A stretch of 62,000 nucleotides of DNA, taken from NCBI RefSeq assembly GCF_000485595.1, contig NW_014577072.1, forward strand, positions 157,233 to 219,232, read 5' to 3'. Below, piece after piece: positions 45,502-58,680 of the stretch. A program made the position numbers and the translations under genes. Every line of letters starts with the position of its first letter. Within the stretch, counting starts at the first letter, position 1. The notes under the pieces are model-generated. The model had not been told where the DNA came from, made no database searches, and saw only the letters and a program-made list of their open reading frames with translations. Origin of the DNA: Priapulus caudatus. Its lineage: Eukaryota > Priapulida > Priapulimorpha > Priapulimorphida > Priapulidae.

Positions 45502-48500
45502 GCGTACGTGTCTGTAAGCGTGTTGTTAACACACGTCATGGAGTGTGCCTCGAGCGCTTTCGATTACAGCTTGTCACTATCAGGCGGTATGCCACCCACT
45601 GACCACCGCGTGCAGGTGTGATGAGTACAATGGTTGGACACATGGCCCGCTAGCTGGACAAATGAACACTAATTGAAATCAGATTAGTGCTTAGGAGATG
45701 CGGCTGTCATTACTGACCAACTGACACTAGTTGGGGTCATTCTAGCGACAGTTGCCTGTAATTACCGATGCGTGATGATTGCGCCGGCTGCGATCGAAGA
45801 TTCATGCATGTCATGATTCGATTCATTACGAGATGATAATGTTTAGATAACAAAGAAACGGTATTTTACGATTGTTTCATGTTGTAACTTGTAGTGTCTT
45901 CTAGTACTTGCTCTGCAGTCCGGTGAAATTATGCTTAAATTCCCTCGCCGCTCTACCAACTCCCTTAGCTTTCTGTCACTCTCCCTTATACCATACCCTC
46001 TATTCACCACATGGTGATGAGCGTCGCTAGCTAGCTCGCTCTGGCTCTCACACACTATACAGTATGTCACTCGTGTGACTCCTACCTTTCTCAACCCACC
46101 ATTACGCATCAACGTGCTTTGTATTATATTGCATTTCGGCCATTATCGCATGTCGTGCGAGGACAGCCGTGTGACCGCGCCTACCATCCGCACCAGCTCA
46201 GATTGGAAGCAGTGAAACGCGCAGTAAGTGCATCAACGTTGTTCGAAATGAATATTTTATGGCGCCTTTATTGTGGCCGTTCGCCGGCACGCAACGGCAA
46301 TCAGGCGGGCTCATAATAAAAACATATTTCACTCATTAGCATCATTAGGCCTCTACCGGACGCCTGTCTGCGTCCAATCTCCATGTTTGCCCATGCCGTA
46401 ATCACCGCTGAGCTGTCAACGTGCGTGCTCGCACGACATTAGGACATCTCGGCGATTTTTCGGGCAGGTATTGTCCGCCGGCGGGCAAGGTTTCGCGTGT
46501 CGATTATTTTTTCGGCGCACGGCAGAGGTGTTCTCGTAGCGTGTTTGTTTTCGCGTTTCCATTGTCTCGGGGGAGTGGTGATGGCACGTGTCTGACAATT
46601 GCTCAAAACGGCGGTGCAATTTCGAGGGAAATCACAGAGTGCCGAGAACAATAGCGGCGACCCTCGGCGGAGGCCGGAGAAGCGACGAGAACTCCACATG
46701 ATACACCAGGCGGGCCTTTGTCATGTATCACGTACGAGCTGGTGGGAGCTGGAAAGGAGTGGGTTAATTCCAATTCAGTGCGGACTATACGCGCCCTTCA
46801 GTGTATTTTTTTAAAGCCGCATATTGGAAGAGTTTTTATGTGTGGAGTGCTACCTGGAGCAATTAGTCTCAACTACGCTCACGTGTCTTTATCATGGTCT
46901 CCATCCGTTCCATTAAGGTCGCTGTGAGCATTGTCATTGTTGTTGTCGGCGTCGTAGTGTAGTGTGTTATTGCCCCACCGCCATTATCATCTTTATCGTT
47001 GTCATCAGAGACTGACGCTGCCATCATGCGGTGATACATGTCACACGATCTACTGCAATTCGCACTTTGCTTGTGCTTTTATGGCATCGCCGTTATTTAT
47101 GTGAAGTGTATTCACTGATAATGTTTCACACGCATTGCTTGTTTTTTATTATCATTAGCGACGAGTATTAACAACGAATAGAAAAATGGAAAATATCTAA
47201 CAAAATAGTAATTTTCAGTTCCGATGAAACATCTTCATCGATTAAGTATCGTTTCCTCCAGCATACAATGTTGTATACGTTTGTCAGTCATGCACTTATG
47301 TATTTTCTTGCTTAACTCTAGAGCATCAATTTTAATGTGAATATTTTGGCGCTATAGTATATACTACTAAGCTAGCTTTGATTTCCAACTGCATATGGTA
47401 GCGTGGCTTCACACAGTCTGTTTCAGCCATCATTATAACTAACTGCACGTCTGGGTCTCTTAAGGCATCCATCCGATCATCTCGCGAGGAAATTATCCCG
47501 CTCATTTCCTGTGTCGCGTTATCTCTTCACAGCAACCAGCGGAGCACTGAACCGAATAGCTGCTGCTTCTGAGTCGCGGCTAGTATATCTTATTACGCTC
47601 ACGGCTTCACTTGGCATTTCCTTCGTCTTAACTTCAGAAGTGGCGTTTACGTTACACGTGGGCACATTTGCGTTCCGCGGGTTCGATCTATCATCCACTT
47701 AGCTTTCCCGAGACGATAGATTTTGTTTTCCTCCTCGCTCGTCTTTCCCCCCGCGCTGAATGTGGCTGATGGTCTGTCCAGGAAATTGTAGAAGCCGTTT
47801 CCCTCCATGACAGTCATTATCAACTGGCGTCAGGGAATCCTACTGAATAGGTCATTAGAGTCGTACCAAATCATTAACCAGGAAAGGGTCTCCGCGTCTG
47901 AGTCCCAGTCTATATATATATATATATATATATATATCGAGTTTCCCACCCACAGTGCTGCATAACTAGACCTAGGCAACGAGTGGTCAGGTGTGGAAGA
48001 AGCGCACGCAGCACGAGTGGATTACATGCTGTGTCTTCAGTGGCGCCTGTGCGGTGCCTCGACGTACAGGTAGGTTGCGTATTCGATTTTACAAGCGTGT
48101 ACACTTGTGGTCAATTTGCGCATGCGCAGGTCTGTCGTATTAGTCTTGCAGTACGTAGCTGGACACAGCCGGGGCATTTCCTGATCATACATTTGCTTCT
48201 ATAAGCTACCAGTGTCAGTATCTTAGGAACAAGGATTTGCAGAGCTGATGTAAGAGATTCACATTCATAACTGCCAGTTCATTCGATAGAGATTCATACC
48301 AGTGTCAAAATTGAGTCCATTTCTCATGAAGCGTGGCATCATAAATTGCATATATTTGTACGTGTCCCCTGTAAAATGTCAATTAGAGAAATCATATAAG
48401 AAAAAGGATCTGTGTATATCGTATATACTTTTTAAGGGACACGAGTTTATGCGTGCCGTTGAGATATCACCCCGAAGTTACGTTTTGCTGAATTTTCGTA

Positions 48501-51500
48501 AAGATTAAAAAAACTCAGATTCGTTATGAATTAGGACAACCTATGACAATTGATTTATGTTAAACCGTTATTATCTTTAATTACTGTGGGCTGGCGATGA
48601 TTTATTGCTCGCGCACTCTGTTATCATCATGCCATATTTTATCTGCTGTGAATGTCACAATGAAAGGAGGTGTAATTATCAGGAACTAATGATTTTGCAA
48701 GAGTTGTTAGCGGTGTCTTGTATTAAAGATTCATAATCGTGAGAATGCTGTTATCATGTCATCTATCATGTTTTATTCGCGATTACATCAATTTTACAGG
48801 GAAGACCGCATGGTGCTGTGCTAACAACTTCCTCTCTGTAGACAATTTTACGAACCGGCAATTCGAGGTTGCTGTATGCTTGATTATAGGATCAAATATC
48901 CCAATTTTGCACCGGCAGTTAAATTGAGTGCAACTGTTGAAACCGCTGTGTAGGAAGACCCCACAATAATTAAAGTGACTAACGTTAGCAATGGAAAAAG
49001 CAGTGAGAGGTATATTGATCGACATGTCGTTATTTAATTAATTAATCAGTTGTTGATAGAAAGTGGTGTTTAAATGTACACCGACGCAATTTAAAAGATT
49101 TTGGTAGTAATATCGATATCCAAAATGAAATTGCAATATTATGTGGTAATATATTATATGTATATGCTTCCGCTTATGATATGGCTGTGGGGGGTAAGAG
49201 TGTGTTCTTTTGAGTGTGGAATATATCTATTGAGGGATTGTCATGTCACATGTTAATCAGCACATTCTGTTTGGAATAACGCAAAATGCTATGGGGGATT
49301 TGGCCCACGTGTGTATTAAGTATTGATAGTCTATATTTATTAGCTTTTAAGGTCATTAGTTTGGGACAACCATTTACTGTGATTCTTAGGACATGCTTGG
49401 TTTCTCATATCCCACTAACGTCACATTAATTACAGTAGTACGACAGCGATCCTTTGAGTAAGGACCATACGTTACGGCCACATGGGAACGTGTATACGAA
49501 TAGAAGTGTATAGTTGTAGTTCCTTCTCATGGTAAGCGTGTAGGAATGTCCTAACGCCCTCCCCTTCCCCGAGTCCGACCAAAAATTGCTCTTGAGAATT
49601 TTATCCAGCCTTCTTTCGGCATGTAATTACAGTATTGTAGTGTAAGATCATTTGGAAGAGGTTGTGTAGCATTGTAGTGGACTCGATTGCAATACGCCCT
49701 TTAAAAGAGCTATTCTGGTTCGACTCGGCTGTTTATTTCCCATGTGTGTTTCATCATCAGGATGCTACTGTCAGTGTAAAGTCTACAATTTTCGCATCAA
49801 ATGCATTGAACCCTGTACTTCTGCGCGATCGATGCAACGATAATTCGCCGTCGTTGACAGCTAGTCTTGCGGGGGCTTTTTTGTATCACCAGTAAGCGTA
49901 TTGAACTCTTTCTTTATCGCCCTCCCCCTTCCCACATTTCCATGCTATCCTCCGTTTATCTGCGCCTGGCACCAAGTCGTGTTCGCTGATGTCATTAGGA
50001 GGCCTTTCAAGTTTCGGCAGGCAATTATCAGACAATATTGGCAGCCGAGTGGCGTCATCTCTCCCTACAGGCATCATCAAAGTGTGAAGCCTTAAGAGGG
50101 ACATCAGCCGACGTCAACACATGTATCAGATAGGCTGGATATTCCCTGAAACCAATTACGAGTCATGGGAATCCTCTCAACGGAGGCTGCATCGCGTCAA
50201 AATGCGCACTGGAGAGGATATAGTTATAGGATAACTCCAGCAGATGCCATTTAGCCGAGGAAATGGAATTTTTGCATGAGATGACTTACAAAGACACTAA
50301 ATCTAGTCAGCAATTACACAAATCGGGTTTCAATTTGTGGATTACCGGGGCCCTTCAGCTGCCGGCCTGGCAGGAATGCCGGCCTGATTTTCGCTCAGTT
50401 CTTCGTGTTTGATCCGCGCGTGTACGTAGAACGCCGGCGCGCCGAATGATTTTGCTCAAGAAAACACCTGTCCCATCGCAGGCAGTAAATTCCGTGTCTT
50501 ACATGAATCATTATCTGATCATGAGATTGTTTATTAGGGAGAATGAACGGGCGGCGTGTTTCGAACGTGTTTATGTTGCCACGGTAATCCCCGCAGCCTT
50601 GCAGGAAGATTAATTAAGATGTGATCATGACTGGGCAGGTGCTGTGGCAATTGCTTTCTGCCACGGCAGCTATGGCATCATCATCAGCAGCAGCAGGCAG
50701 TTTATTGCGCGACGCACACGTTAGTGATGACTCATGCGCCAGCACCCTGTACGTTTGAAAATTGTCTAGCGGAGTTTTTATGCCTGCGAGTAAAAGGATG
50801 TGTGTCCGAAATATTTTCTCTCGTTCACCTGAGAGTGGCACCTTTTGAGAAACGCTAGATGGTATAGATTTATGAATCCGATATCGATTTAACTTGTGAG
50901 AAGAAAGGTGCCATCTCTGAATATATCCAGGTTAAGTAACGAACGTCTAGTTTCGCTATCAATGCTGTCTGGTATGTCTGTTGTGAAGAAAATGTTATTT
51001 CGGTTGGAGGATAGATGATATCAATAATATTGATTGCTTTATTGTATCATAGCCAAGTCTCCAGTAGAGAGACCACGGCTAGTCTACATTTAATGTTCAT
51101 TTCCGACCTTTGGAAGACAACAGATATTTCTATCACCTAAATAGATTTTCAAGAGGTGGCGAGGAGTGGTGACGCTGATTATTAGGGGCGTCTGTCAGTA
51201 GCCCTGTTATACAATAGTAACACATTAAATTTAATAGTTACAAGAGATGACAAGTCGTTGTACAGGATTGGCAGGGTTTTCTGATAAAAGCTTTCCGCAG
51301 TTCTTATTCTTGGGCAGGATGTGCGTAGGAGTAGCTCTGCAAATCGCAACTCACTTTTTGCATATTAACATGCAAATCAAGATACGAGAATGTGCAGACT
51401 TGCAGCTCTTGAGCAAGCACTCCCGGTCTGGATATTTTTGCCTGGGACAGGCTTCGAGGGAGGCAACTTGTCAGGCGGTCTCATGACTAAATATAGCCAC

Positions 51501-52241
51501 TCACTCCCGGTGGTGTTACCGCAGGTGAAGGTGTTATCAGTCCGTCTCACGTGAGCATGAACAAAGACGAGGCTGTCGCGCAGTTCAAGCAGTATAGGTA
51601 GGTAGACGTACGTTAGACGTAGAGTCACGGCGTGCGGATCTGCATGATAGATAGGGCTTGCGGCTGAAAAACATTGAGGTATTTCATGAACAAAAAAACG
51701 ATGATTTCCGTGACGTAAATTTAAAAACACTGCAGCGCATGCGCGCTGTTGGTCAATTAACTCTGCGCTATTTTTTCATTTTTTTTCGTAATCCTCAGTC
51801 AGCTTGTTCCACACGCAGGAGTGCTTTTGTTCGATAATTCGAGTTTAGTTATCAAACTGCTACTGGAATAACTGTTTAATTTGAACATTACTTCATATAA
51901 GCCCGGCATCACGGCGCATTTAAAATATGTAGTAAAATCATTGGTTGCTAGTGGCGAGTCCCCCGCAAAGGTGTGAGAGTGTGACTCACGCTCTTTATTA
52001 ATTGGCCATATAGCGGCTGTGTTTGCCGGACCTTACATAAGCCAGGAGCAGTGAACTTTGCTCTGCTCTGTAGAAATAGCTGGCCTATTCTTCTAGGCCT
52101 GCCTGAACCTGTGTTTGTGTACTGCTTTAGTTTGAATAACCGTGAATTGAGGAGAAGCAGTACACGTACGCGCCTTATATTGCGGGGCACCGATGGCATG
52201 ACCCCTGATTTACAAGGTTTCACTATAGGCCACAGATAATA
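44843..52241. other. Gene-free stretch with possible regulatory blocks
   Basis: (TA)n runs at 45462-45500 and 47911-47937. Higher-complexity blocks at 46160-46760, 49880-50130 and 50330-50870 carry clustered homeodomain- and SOX-like cores. No coding exon recognised. Confidence 0.45.
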
Positions 52242-52415
52242 ATCAGGAGTGGATAATAGAGAGTTTTATATCTATTATCTATTATATCTATTATATATTG
52301 AGAGAGATGATAATAGAGATAATAAAGAGAGAATAATAGAGATGATAATAGAGATAATAAAGAAAAGCGAGATAATAGAGAATAATACTTAGAAACTCTA
52401 TTATCCACTCCTGAT
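52242..52415. mobile_element. 174-bp CARGAG hairpin element with GATAATA-rich interior
   Basis: Arms 52242-52261 and 52396-52415 are exact reverse complements (core CAGGAGTGGATAATAGAG), and GAGTTT / AAACTC extends the pairing. The 134-bp interior is degenerate GAGATAATA tandem sequence. Confidence 0.85.
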
Positions 52416-54345
52416 ATAATGCACACGTTTAGTGAGAAAAACATGTACCTTATAGTAATTATAAAAGAGTAATACGAGTGTCTAAAACACAATGTGTTTT
52501 TTCGCTTCTTCGTGGGCAATGTTAGTAATAAATAGTTTCATCAAGGTAGTCGACCCTCTCAGCCGTAGCCGCAAATACATAGTTAAGGCGAATTTGACTT
52601 TTGGATTGTAGTATCTATAATAGCAATGCTGTAGATACTGAGGTGTTGATATGAATATATTTAATGTTAATTTAATAAATCTTATCGGCGTAATGGAAAT
52701 CGTTTACACATTCTTTCATGACTGATTAGGATGTAGCGGAAATGCAACCCCTGTAGTTTTGGTATCGAGCGATATCAGTGAACATTTCATTAACGTACGC
52801 CTCCGTCGTTATGACGTAGAGCACAGCGAAAGTAATTTCGAAAGTTATAAAGGAAGTACGAGGAAGTTGCATATCTTTCTGAGTAGTTGAAATCACCAGG
52901 ACGGAATTCCTCATCTCCGATGCAACTAGTGTCCTGCGTACGCTACCCGTTACCAAGCATATGGGAAGTTCAGACAGGAGTATGCAGCTGTCTTGCCAAC
53001 GTGTTGGTCGCATACAAACAGTGTTTAGCATATCAAAGGCCTGATAGACTCCAAATGAGACAACAGGACATGCAGCCGGGTGGTTATTTGTCCATAAAAT
53101 CGGGCAAGCAAACTGAAATAAATCCTTCTGTGAAAGCGAGTGCAAATATTTGTGGAATGCTAAAGTTAGAGCAATATTGGTGGCCGGCCCGCCTTATTCT
53201 TCTTTGGCGGTTGCCGGGGCTTGTTGATCAGTGTGTGTGGCGTAGGTAAGCACAGAGGCGGCAAAGGTTGTTTGGGGTTGACCTACAGGCACCGCTCTCC
53301 GTACAGAGCCGCCGCCACCGTTTACGTACGCACAAATCCGGAGAGATTTCGCATAGGTTGTTACAAAGTTAGAACTCACGGGATGAGGCTTTGAATGGGG
53401 TTGCATATCGATAGCTAATGCGTGGTCACTTGTTAAATATGCGGGCAGTCATGATTCTATTTATTATAAGTACAGACAGCGCGCGCGTTGGCGGATTCGT
53501 CGAGAAAACAAACTATTAACTGCATCGGTGTATATCACCAAAAACGGCCAGTTGAGATTTTGAGGTCAAATGTCTCCTGTTCTTGCTTATTGTGTGGGCA
53601 GACATCTCACACGTTGTTTTGCATTCACTCTACGTTCGCTGTAAACAGCATTAGCGAGCCAGCCAATCCAAGGTGACCGCATAGAGGTTTAATTGTTACG
53701 TCACTGGGTGTTACGTAACCACTAGTGCAACTATTAGTGGCCGGGTCGCTTATACTGCGCAAATACTACTCATGGGTAGGCAAGAGTGGGTTGCCAAACA
53801 AACATTCATTACGAAGATAATGAAAAACACAACAGCTGCCTTGTGGCGTAGAATCGCGTAAAATCACATTGCCTCACATATACGCAGACGCTGCCGGCTT
53901 TGTCTGCCCAAGCTGTTTACGACTGCCCACCGGGTCCTTGCTGCTTTATTATAGCCAATACTTCCACCGTTCAGAATGACTATTAGAAGGTGCGTGCGTG
54001 CGTGCGTGCGTGTGGGTGCCTGCGTGCGTGTATCTGTATCGCCGATGCTGTGCGCTCATTGTAGCAGTGTATACACAGCAAGGGTGCAGGCGGAAAGGCC
54101 GGTAGTCCTATTATGCACGTTGCCAAGTCAGTGAGCGGGTGGAGGGGTGGGTAAGGGGTGGGAGGCTCCTTATTTTCTTTGCCTAAACAACGGCATTAAT
54201 AGGTTCTAACGATCAAAGATATTAACTTATCATCGTGTTTATTTTCCCGTAATTTGGTCCTCCCAGAATTAACTCTATATCCATAGTTATTTATTCCGTC
54301 TCATATCTTTATATGTTTTATGTAGGGTTCATATATATAAACGAC

Positions 54346-54384
<39 letters not shown>

Positions 54385-55264
54385 ATATTACAAGGGCCAA
54401 GGCTTTGAAAGAGCAGTGGAGGTCCAGCCAAATCAGTCGTTTACATTAACTTGGTATCTATTGATAACCTTAAAGACAAGTTAAGCAATTAGTCCTGAAT
54501 TGCTGTAGGCCAATCAAATTTCATCGCGATGCTGGAAACCCCTGAAGGTTTTCTACACCTCCTTTACGGGAAAGCAAGGAGTTTACTTGGGTAACAGCAA
54601 TGTCTACACTACGCGCCGTATCCTCCATGCTTCCCGGACTGGCTCGGTAAACTGTAAGCTGATATTTCAATTGGTTGTTGACCTATCAGTGCTGATATTT
54701 AGCTTTGTAAACTGACCTGGCATAACCAAATACGACTAAACCGCGCGTAGACACCAGCACAGACAACTACTGCGGCGCTCCAATGCTTGCCTACTGTTGA
54801 CTCCTGTCTGCAGTTTCCGTGATTTTGACAGGTGAAAGAATTTGCGACGCTGCGTAGTTGCTGACATACCCCGGATTTTTATTGTTGTACTAAGCTTTTA
54901 TAGGTAAATTATTTACCTGCTCATTTCTTGGCTAGAGGCCAGTAATATAAGGGATTGGTGTGGGAAACATTCCTATTGGAGGAGTGAGCAAACCAGATCA
55001 CTCTTGTGGTGAATAAGAACCCGTCCACATTAATACACTCTGTAAGGAAACTTTACTACGGTAAGAAAACTGAATGTAACACGAATCAACATTGAGAATA
55101 GATTTATTTCTAAGTTTAACTGTAAAGCTAAATTATCCAACAATGGAAGCCAAATATCTGTAGTTAAGCACAATTACGATCTAACGCTAGACCGATTTAG
55201 TTTACATGATAAAAGCTATTTGAATAGTTGCTCCGCCTTCGTAGACGGCATCTTTCATGTCTTT
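52416..55264. other. Gene-free stretch with microsatellites
   Basis: (GTGC)n at 53991-54011 and (TA)n(TG)n at 54345-54386. Overlapping opposite-strand frames at 52726-53249 match no known family. Confidence 0.45.
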
Positions 55265-55297
55265 TAATGGCAGTTAATGCCAAGTAGGTGGGAGAGA

Positions 55298-55338
55298 GAG
55301 TGTGTGTGCGCGCGCGTGTGTGCGTGTGCGTGTGTGCA

Positions 55339-55374
<36 letters not shown>

Positions 55375-55377
55375 TGT
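55298..55377 (+). repeat. (GT)n/(GTGC)n microsatellite
   Basis: GT and CG alternations, then about nine GTGC units. Confidence 0.9.
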
Positions 55378-55433
55378 ACATGCGCGTATGCGAACGCATG
55401 TGCGTGAGCGTGTGATATGGTGTGATGTGGTAT

Positions 55434-55655
55434 GTGGTGTGTGGTGTGTGGTGTGTGGTGTGTGGTGTGTGGTGTGTGGTGTGTGGTGTGTGGTGTGTGG
55501 TGTGTGGTGTGTGGTGTGTGGTTGTGTGGAGTGTGGTGCTGTGGTGTGTGGGTGTCGGTGTGTGGTGTGTGGTGGTGTGTGGGTGTGTGTGTGGTGTGTG
55601 GTGTGTGGTGTGTGGTGTGTGGTGTGTGGTGTGTGGTGCGGTGCGGTATACTGTG
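55434..55655 (+). repeat. GGTGTGT heptamer array
   Basis: About 13 regular GGTGTGT units at 55435-55521, an imperfect middle, and about nine more at 55560-55640. Confidence 0.9.
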
Positions 55656-55708
55656 GTATGGTATGGTACGGTACGGTACGGTACGGTATGGTATGGTATG
55701 GTATGGTC
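55656..55708 (+). repeat. GGTA(C/T) pentamer array
   Basis: About ten GGTAC/GGTAT units directly following the heptamer array. Confidence 0.9.
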
Positions 55709-55854
55709 GTGCGGTTCACGTGTGCGTTTACATGTGTGCGCTCGCGAGCGCGTGTGTGTGCATGTGTGTGCGCACGAGAGAGAGCGAGAGAGGAACCAAG
55801 ATTTGCTTGGTGTTTTGTTCCCGAGCAGCAACCGTTTTGTCGCTGGGCAACAAA

Positions 55855-55858
55855 GCTC

Positions 55859-55924
<66 letters not shown>
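55855..55924 (+). repeat. (CT)n microsatellite
   Basis: About 33 CT units with single interruptions. Confidence 0.95.
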
Positions 55925-56453
55925 AGGTTAACCCCCTCCTACATTCACACCTCGCCACAGCTGCAGCCTTTTATGCTGAAATCACACCCTCGAATTTGAC
56001 CTGGTGCTATTCGAAGAAATGGTTCTACTGTGGAACCGTTTAGATTTCTATGTACGAGTAAATGCTATGCTGCTGATTCGTCTAGGCATCTAGTAGTATC
56101 AGCAGTATAACTAGATAGAACAATAGTTTGTATGTGTAGGATTGATGGTTTAGGGTTAGCGTCGGATGATTCAGTTTTAGCTCTGTAGTTATTAGTTATA
56201 AATAATATTAATTTGAATGACTGCACGGTGCTTTACAGTAGCGTTGTTGTTTGCAGACATTTCTCTTGACATGCAGTATATCTGTAAAATATAATTTTCA
56301 GTACATTTTGGTCGTCCACAGTGATGTTCAGTTTAGAAATAATTTTGAAATGTGCGTATCATCTACTTTTCTCTGATTTCACTGGCGTGGAAAATACTAG
56401 GCGTTGTAATCGAATCTGTATACATATTGTGCCGCTCTCATTTATCATTGTAT

Positions 56454-56493
56454 CAGGAGCTAATAATGACAAATTTGTCATTATTAGCTCCTG
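56454..56493. mobile_element. 40-bp perfect palindrome, CARGAG family
   Basis: Arm CAGGAGCTAATAATGACAAA is followed at once by its reverse complement with no spacer. Flanks are ATTGTAT on the left and GTTGTAT on the right, a 6-of-7 match in the position of a target duplication. Confidence 0.85.
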
Positions 56494-58680
56494 GTTGTAT
56501 GTGATCAAGCGGTTTACACTCTAGTGTTTCAGGGCGTAAATAGAAATATGCTATAGGCTTGCTGGGATGTTTTTGGAAAACGTAGACGAGGCTGAAAAAA
56601 ACGTTATCAAATTGGTTTTGAAAAGGCTGCAATAACTACATAATAATTGCTTACAGATATAAAACGTGATGATTTAATATAGAAAACTTGCATATTTATC
56701 GACACTGTAAAGAGTGCTGCATTTATGAGGCACGAACTCGTCGCTTCCTGCTTATACGATGACAGTGTGTATTATTTTATACATTAAAATACTCTTGAAT
56801 ATAATCACATTGTGTGGCAAAGCTGTTAACAATGTGCTGAGGCTTTAGCGGCGATTTTCACGCATTAAAATGAAGACAGATTAAGTGCACTTGTGGCTGG
56901 CGTGCTGTGATAAAATATCACAAGTTCCGCCATGGGCAGTACGTGCCTCCGATTCCAGCGGAGGGCTGCACATGTCCCAATTAAGAAAAGCTGGCCCTTG
57001 AGGTGTAAAATCAATTATCTCATCTCCTGTCCGCTTGAAGAGATTCCCCGCTCGGCTGCTCACACGAAAAGATGGCTTGATCATGTTCACAGGGCAGCCA
57101 GCTGTAAGTGACAGCAGCAGATAATGTGGGTATTCTCCCAGATTAATGAAAACCTTCGCAGTATTGGCCGTTGGGGAGCACCTATTGAGCGCCAGTGCGG
57201 CGGGTGACAAATCGCACAGAAGGTTTGTGCATGACGTCAAGAGCCTTGCAGAGATGCTGAAGAGTCCGGGCAGAGCTGTTTGACAGTTTGGAAACGTTGA
57301 CAGCACCAATAGGCCTACTTGTTTGACAGATGATACTTTAGCAGCGAACAGACCCGCGTGGTGGGGCGCAGCCGCTGTAATGACGTGAGTATATATGTCT
57401 AGCTTCCGTATCCGTGGTGGCGAGAGCAGCAGAAGATAGCAATTAGTCATATTTAATTAAACCATCAGCAGGAACTGACCTGTGAAATCCCGTCGTCAAT
57501 AGGTGCACGTGACAGGAGAGAAAAAACACTCCACTAGCATTTGTGTGAATTTGTCTGATTTTCTCGCCTGGCAAAATGAGCAAATCTGCAGCATAAAGCT
57601 GCTATTATCTGCTGCTGTCACACACAGGCGGCTTCACACCGCTTCTCCGGCGTCCCATGTAAATGGTCAATTATCAGGAGCCGTGAAGTATCACTGGCTA
57701 AGAGCCATCTAGTCCATCAAGTCATCTAGACTGTCAGCAGTGCGTTTTTTCAAAGCGACGCTTGGCAGGCTGTTCTGTCGAGTGTTAAGTAAAGTGAACA
57801 TGGTGCAGGTCTAAAGGATCATATCCCGTATTTAGCTAGCTTGGTCGCTATAGATGCTTACGTGGCTCACTTGCATGGCCGTGCCAATGCTTTGATTTCG
57901 GAGTGGACCGAAAGAAATGATTGTTTGATCAAAAAAAGCTTTGAAGTTTTGCGCTCACGATGTTGGCAGTTTGTTCTCGGCGTTGCGGCGTATTCGTCCA
58001 TTGTCTACACGAAATCTACCGTCTCAAATTAAGGTCGGCGAGAATTTTAAACAATATCAACGTAACGTTTTACTCTTTGATTACGAAGAAACACGTGACG
58101 TTTCGGCCATTTGTAAACATTGGAAGACAATTGGCGCGCGATGGCTGAGTGCGCGCGCGTGTGCATTTAATGTTAAAACTCGAGAATACCTTGTTGCAGA
58201 GCGTCGCTGACGGATGCTGCGTTACTGCGTTAATGTTTTCCTTCGTGATTGCATTCGCGTATTATAGCTGGCATGTATCAGGTGACATTTTATGATGTGG
58301 ATGGATCTCGCTAGCAATTTCTACAATTATGCAAACGGTACTCAATGAACTTTTGTTTTGTTTTGTATTTCGGTTTCGTAATCAATGTTAATGTAATTTC
58401 TGATGTGTAAATAACGATTTCACAAAGACTAATGGTTTGCTTCATGGTATACGTGCATGGGGCGGTTTGTTTTATCTTCAGCCGTGGTCATTCCTGGTAA
58501 ATATTGTACCACTGGCCTAATTACAATTATTAGTTTGTTTTACCGCTTATATTTTACGTATAGGGGTGCCGAGTAAAAATTCCATTCGATGGGCAAATAT
58601 CGGAACTAGGCTTTGAGAGGCGCTAAGGGTCAGTGGTCAGTATGGATTATACTCAGTGGTCAGTACTGATAATCATGCTA
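56494..58680. other. Gene-free stretch with a possible regulatory block
   Basis: 56880-57720 is of high complexity, with clustered short motifs and a 189-codon minus-strand open frame (57450-56881) that matches no family I know. The remainder is AT-rich. Confidence 0.4.

Noticed and set aside
47676-47690. GGGTTCGATC resembling a tRNA B box
   Set aside because: No matching A box, acceptor stem or cloverleaf pairing in the preceding 70 bp.
52726-53249. 139- and 120-codon frames on opposite strands
   Set aside because: Neither matches a known family, both lack splice or promoter context, and they overlap; chance frames in balanced-GC sequence.
55264-56043. Overlapping 150-240 codon frames
   Set aside because: Made of GGTGTGT, GGTAY and CT arrays on both strands; no domain and no splice context.
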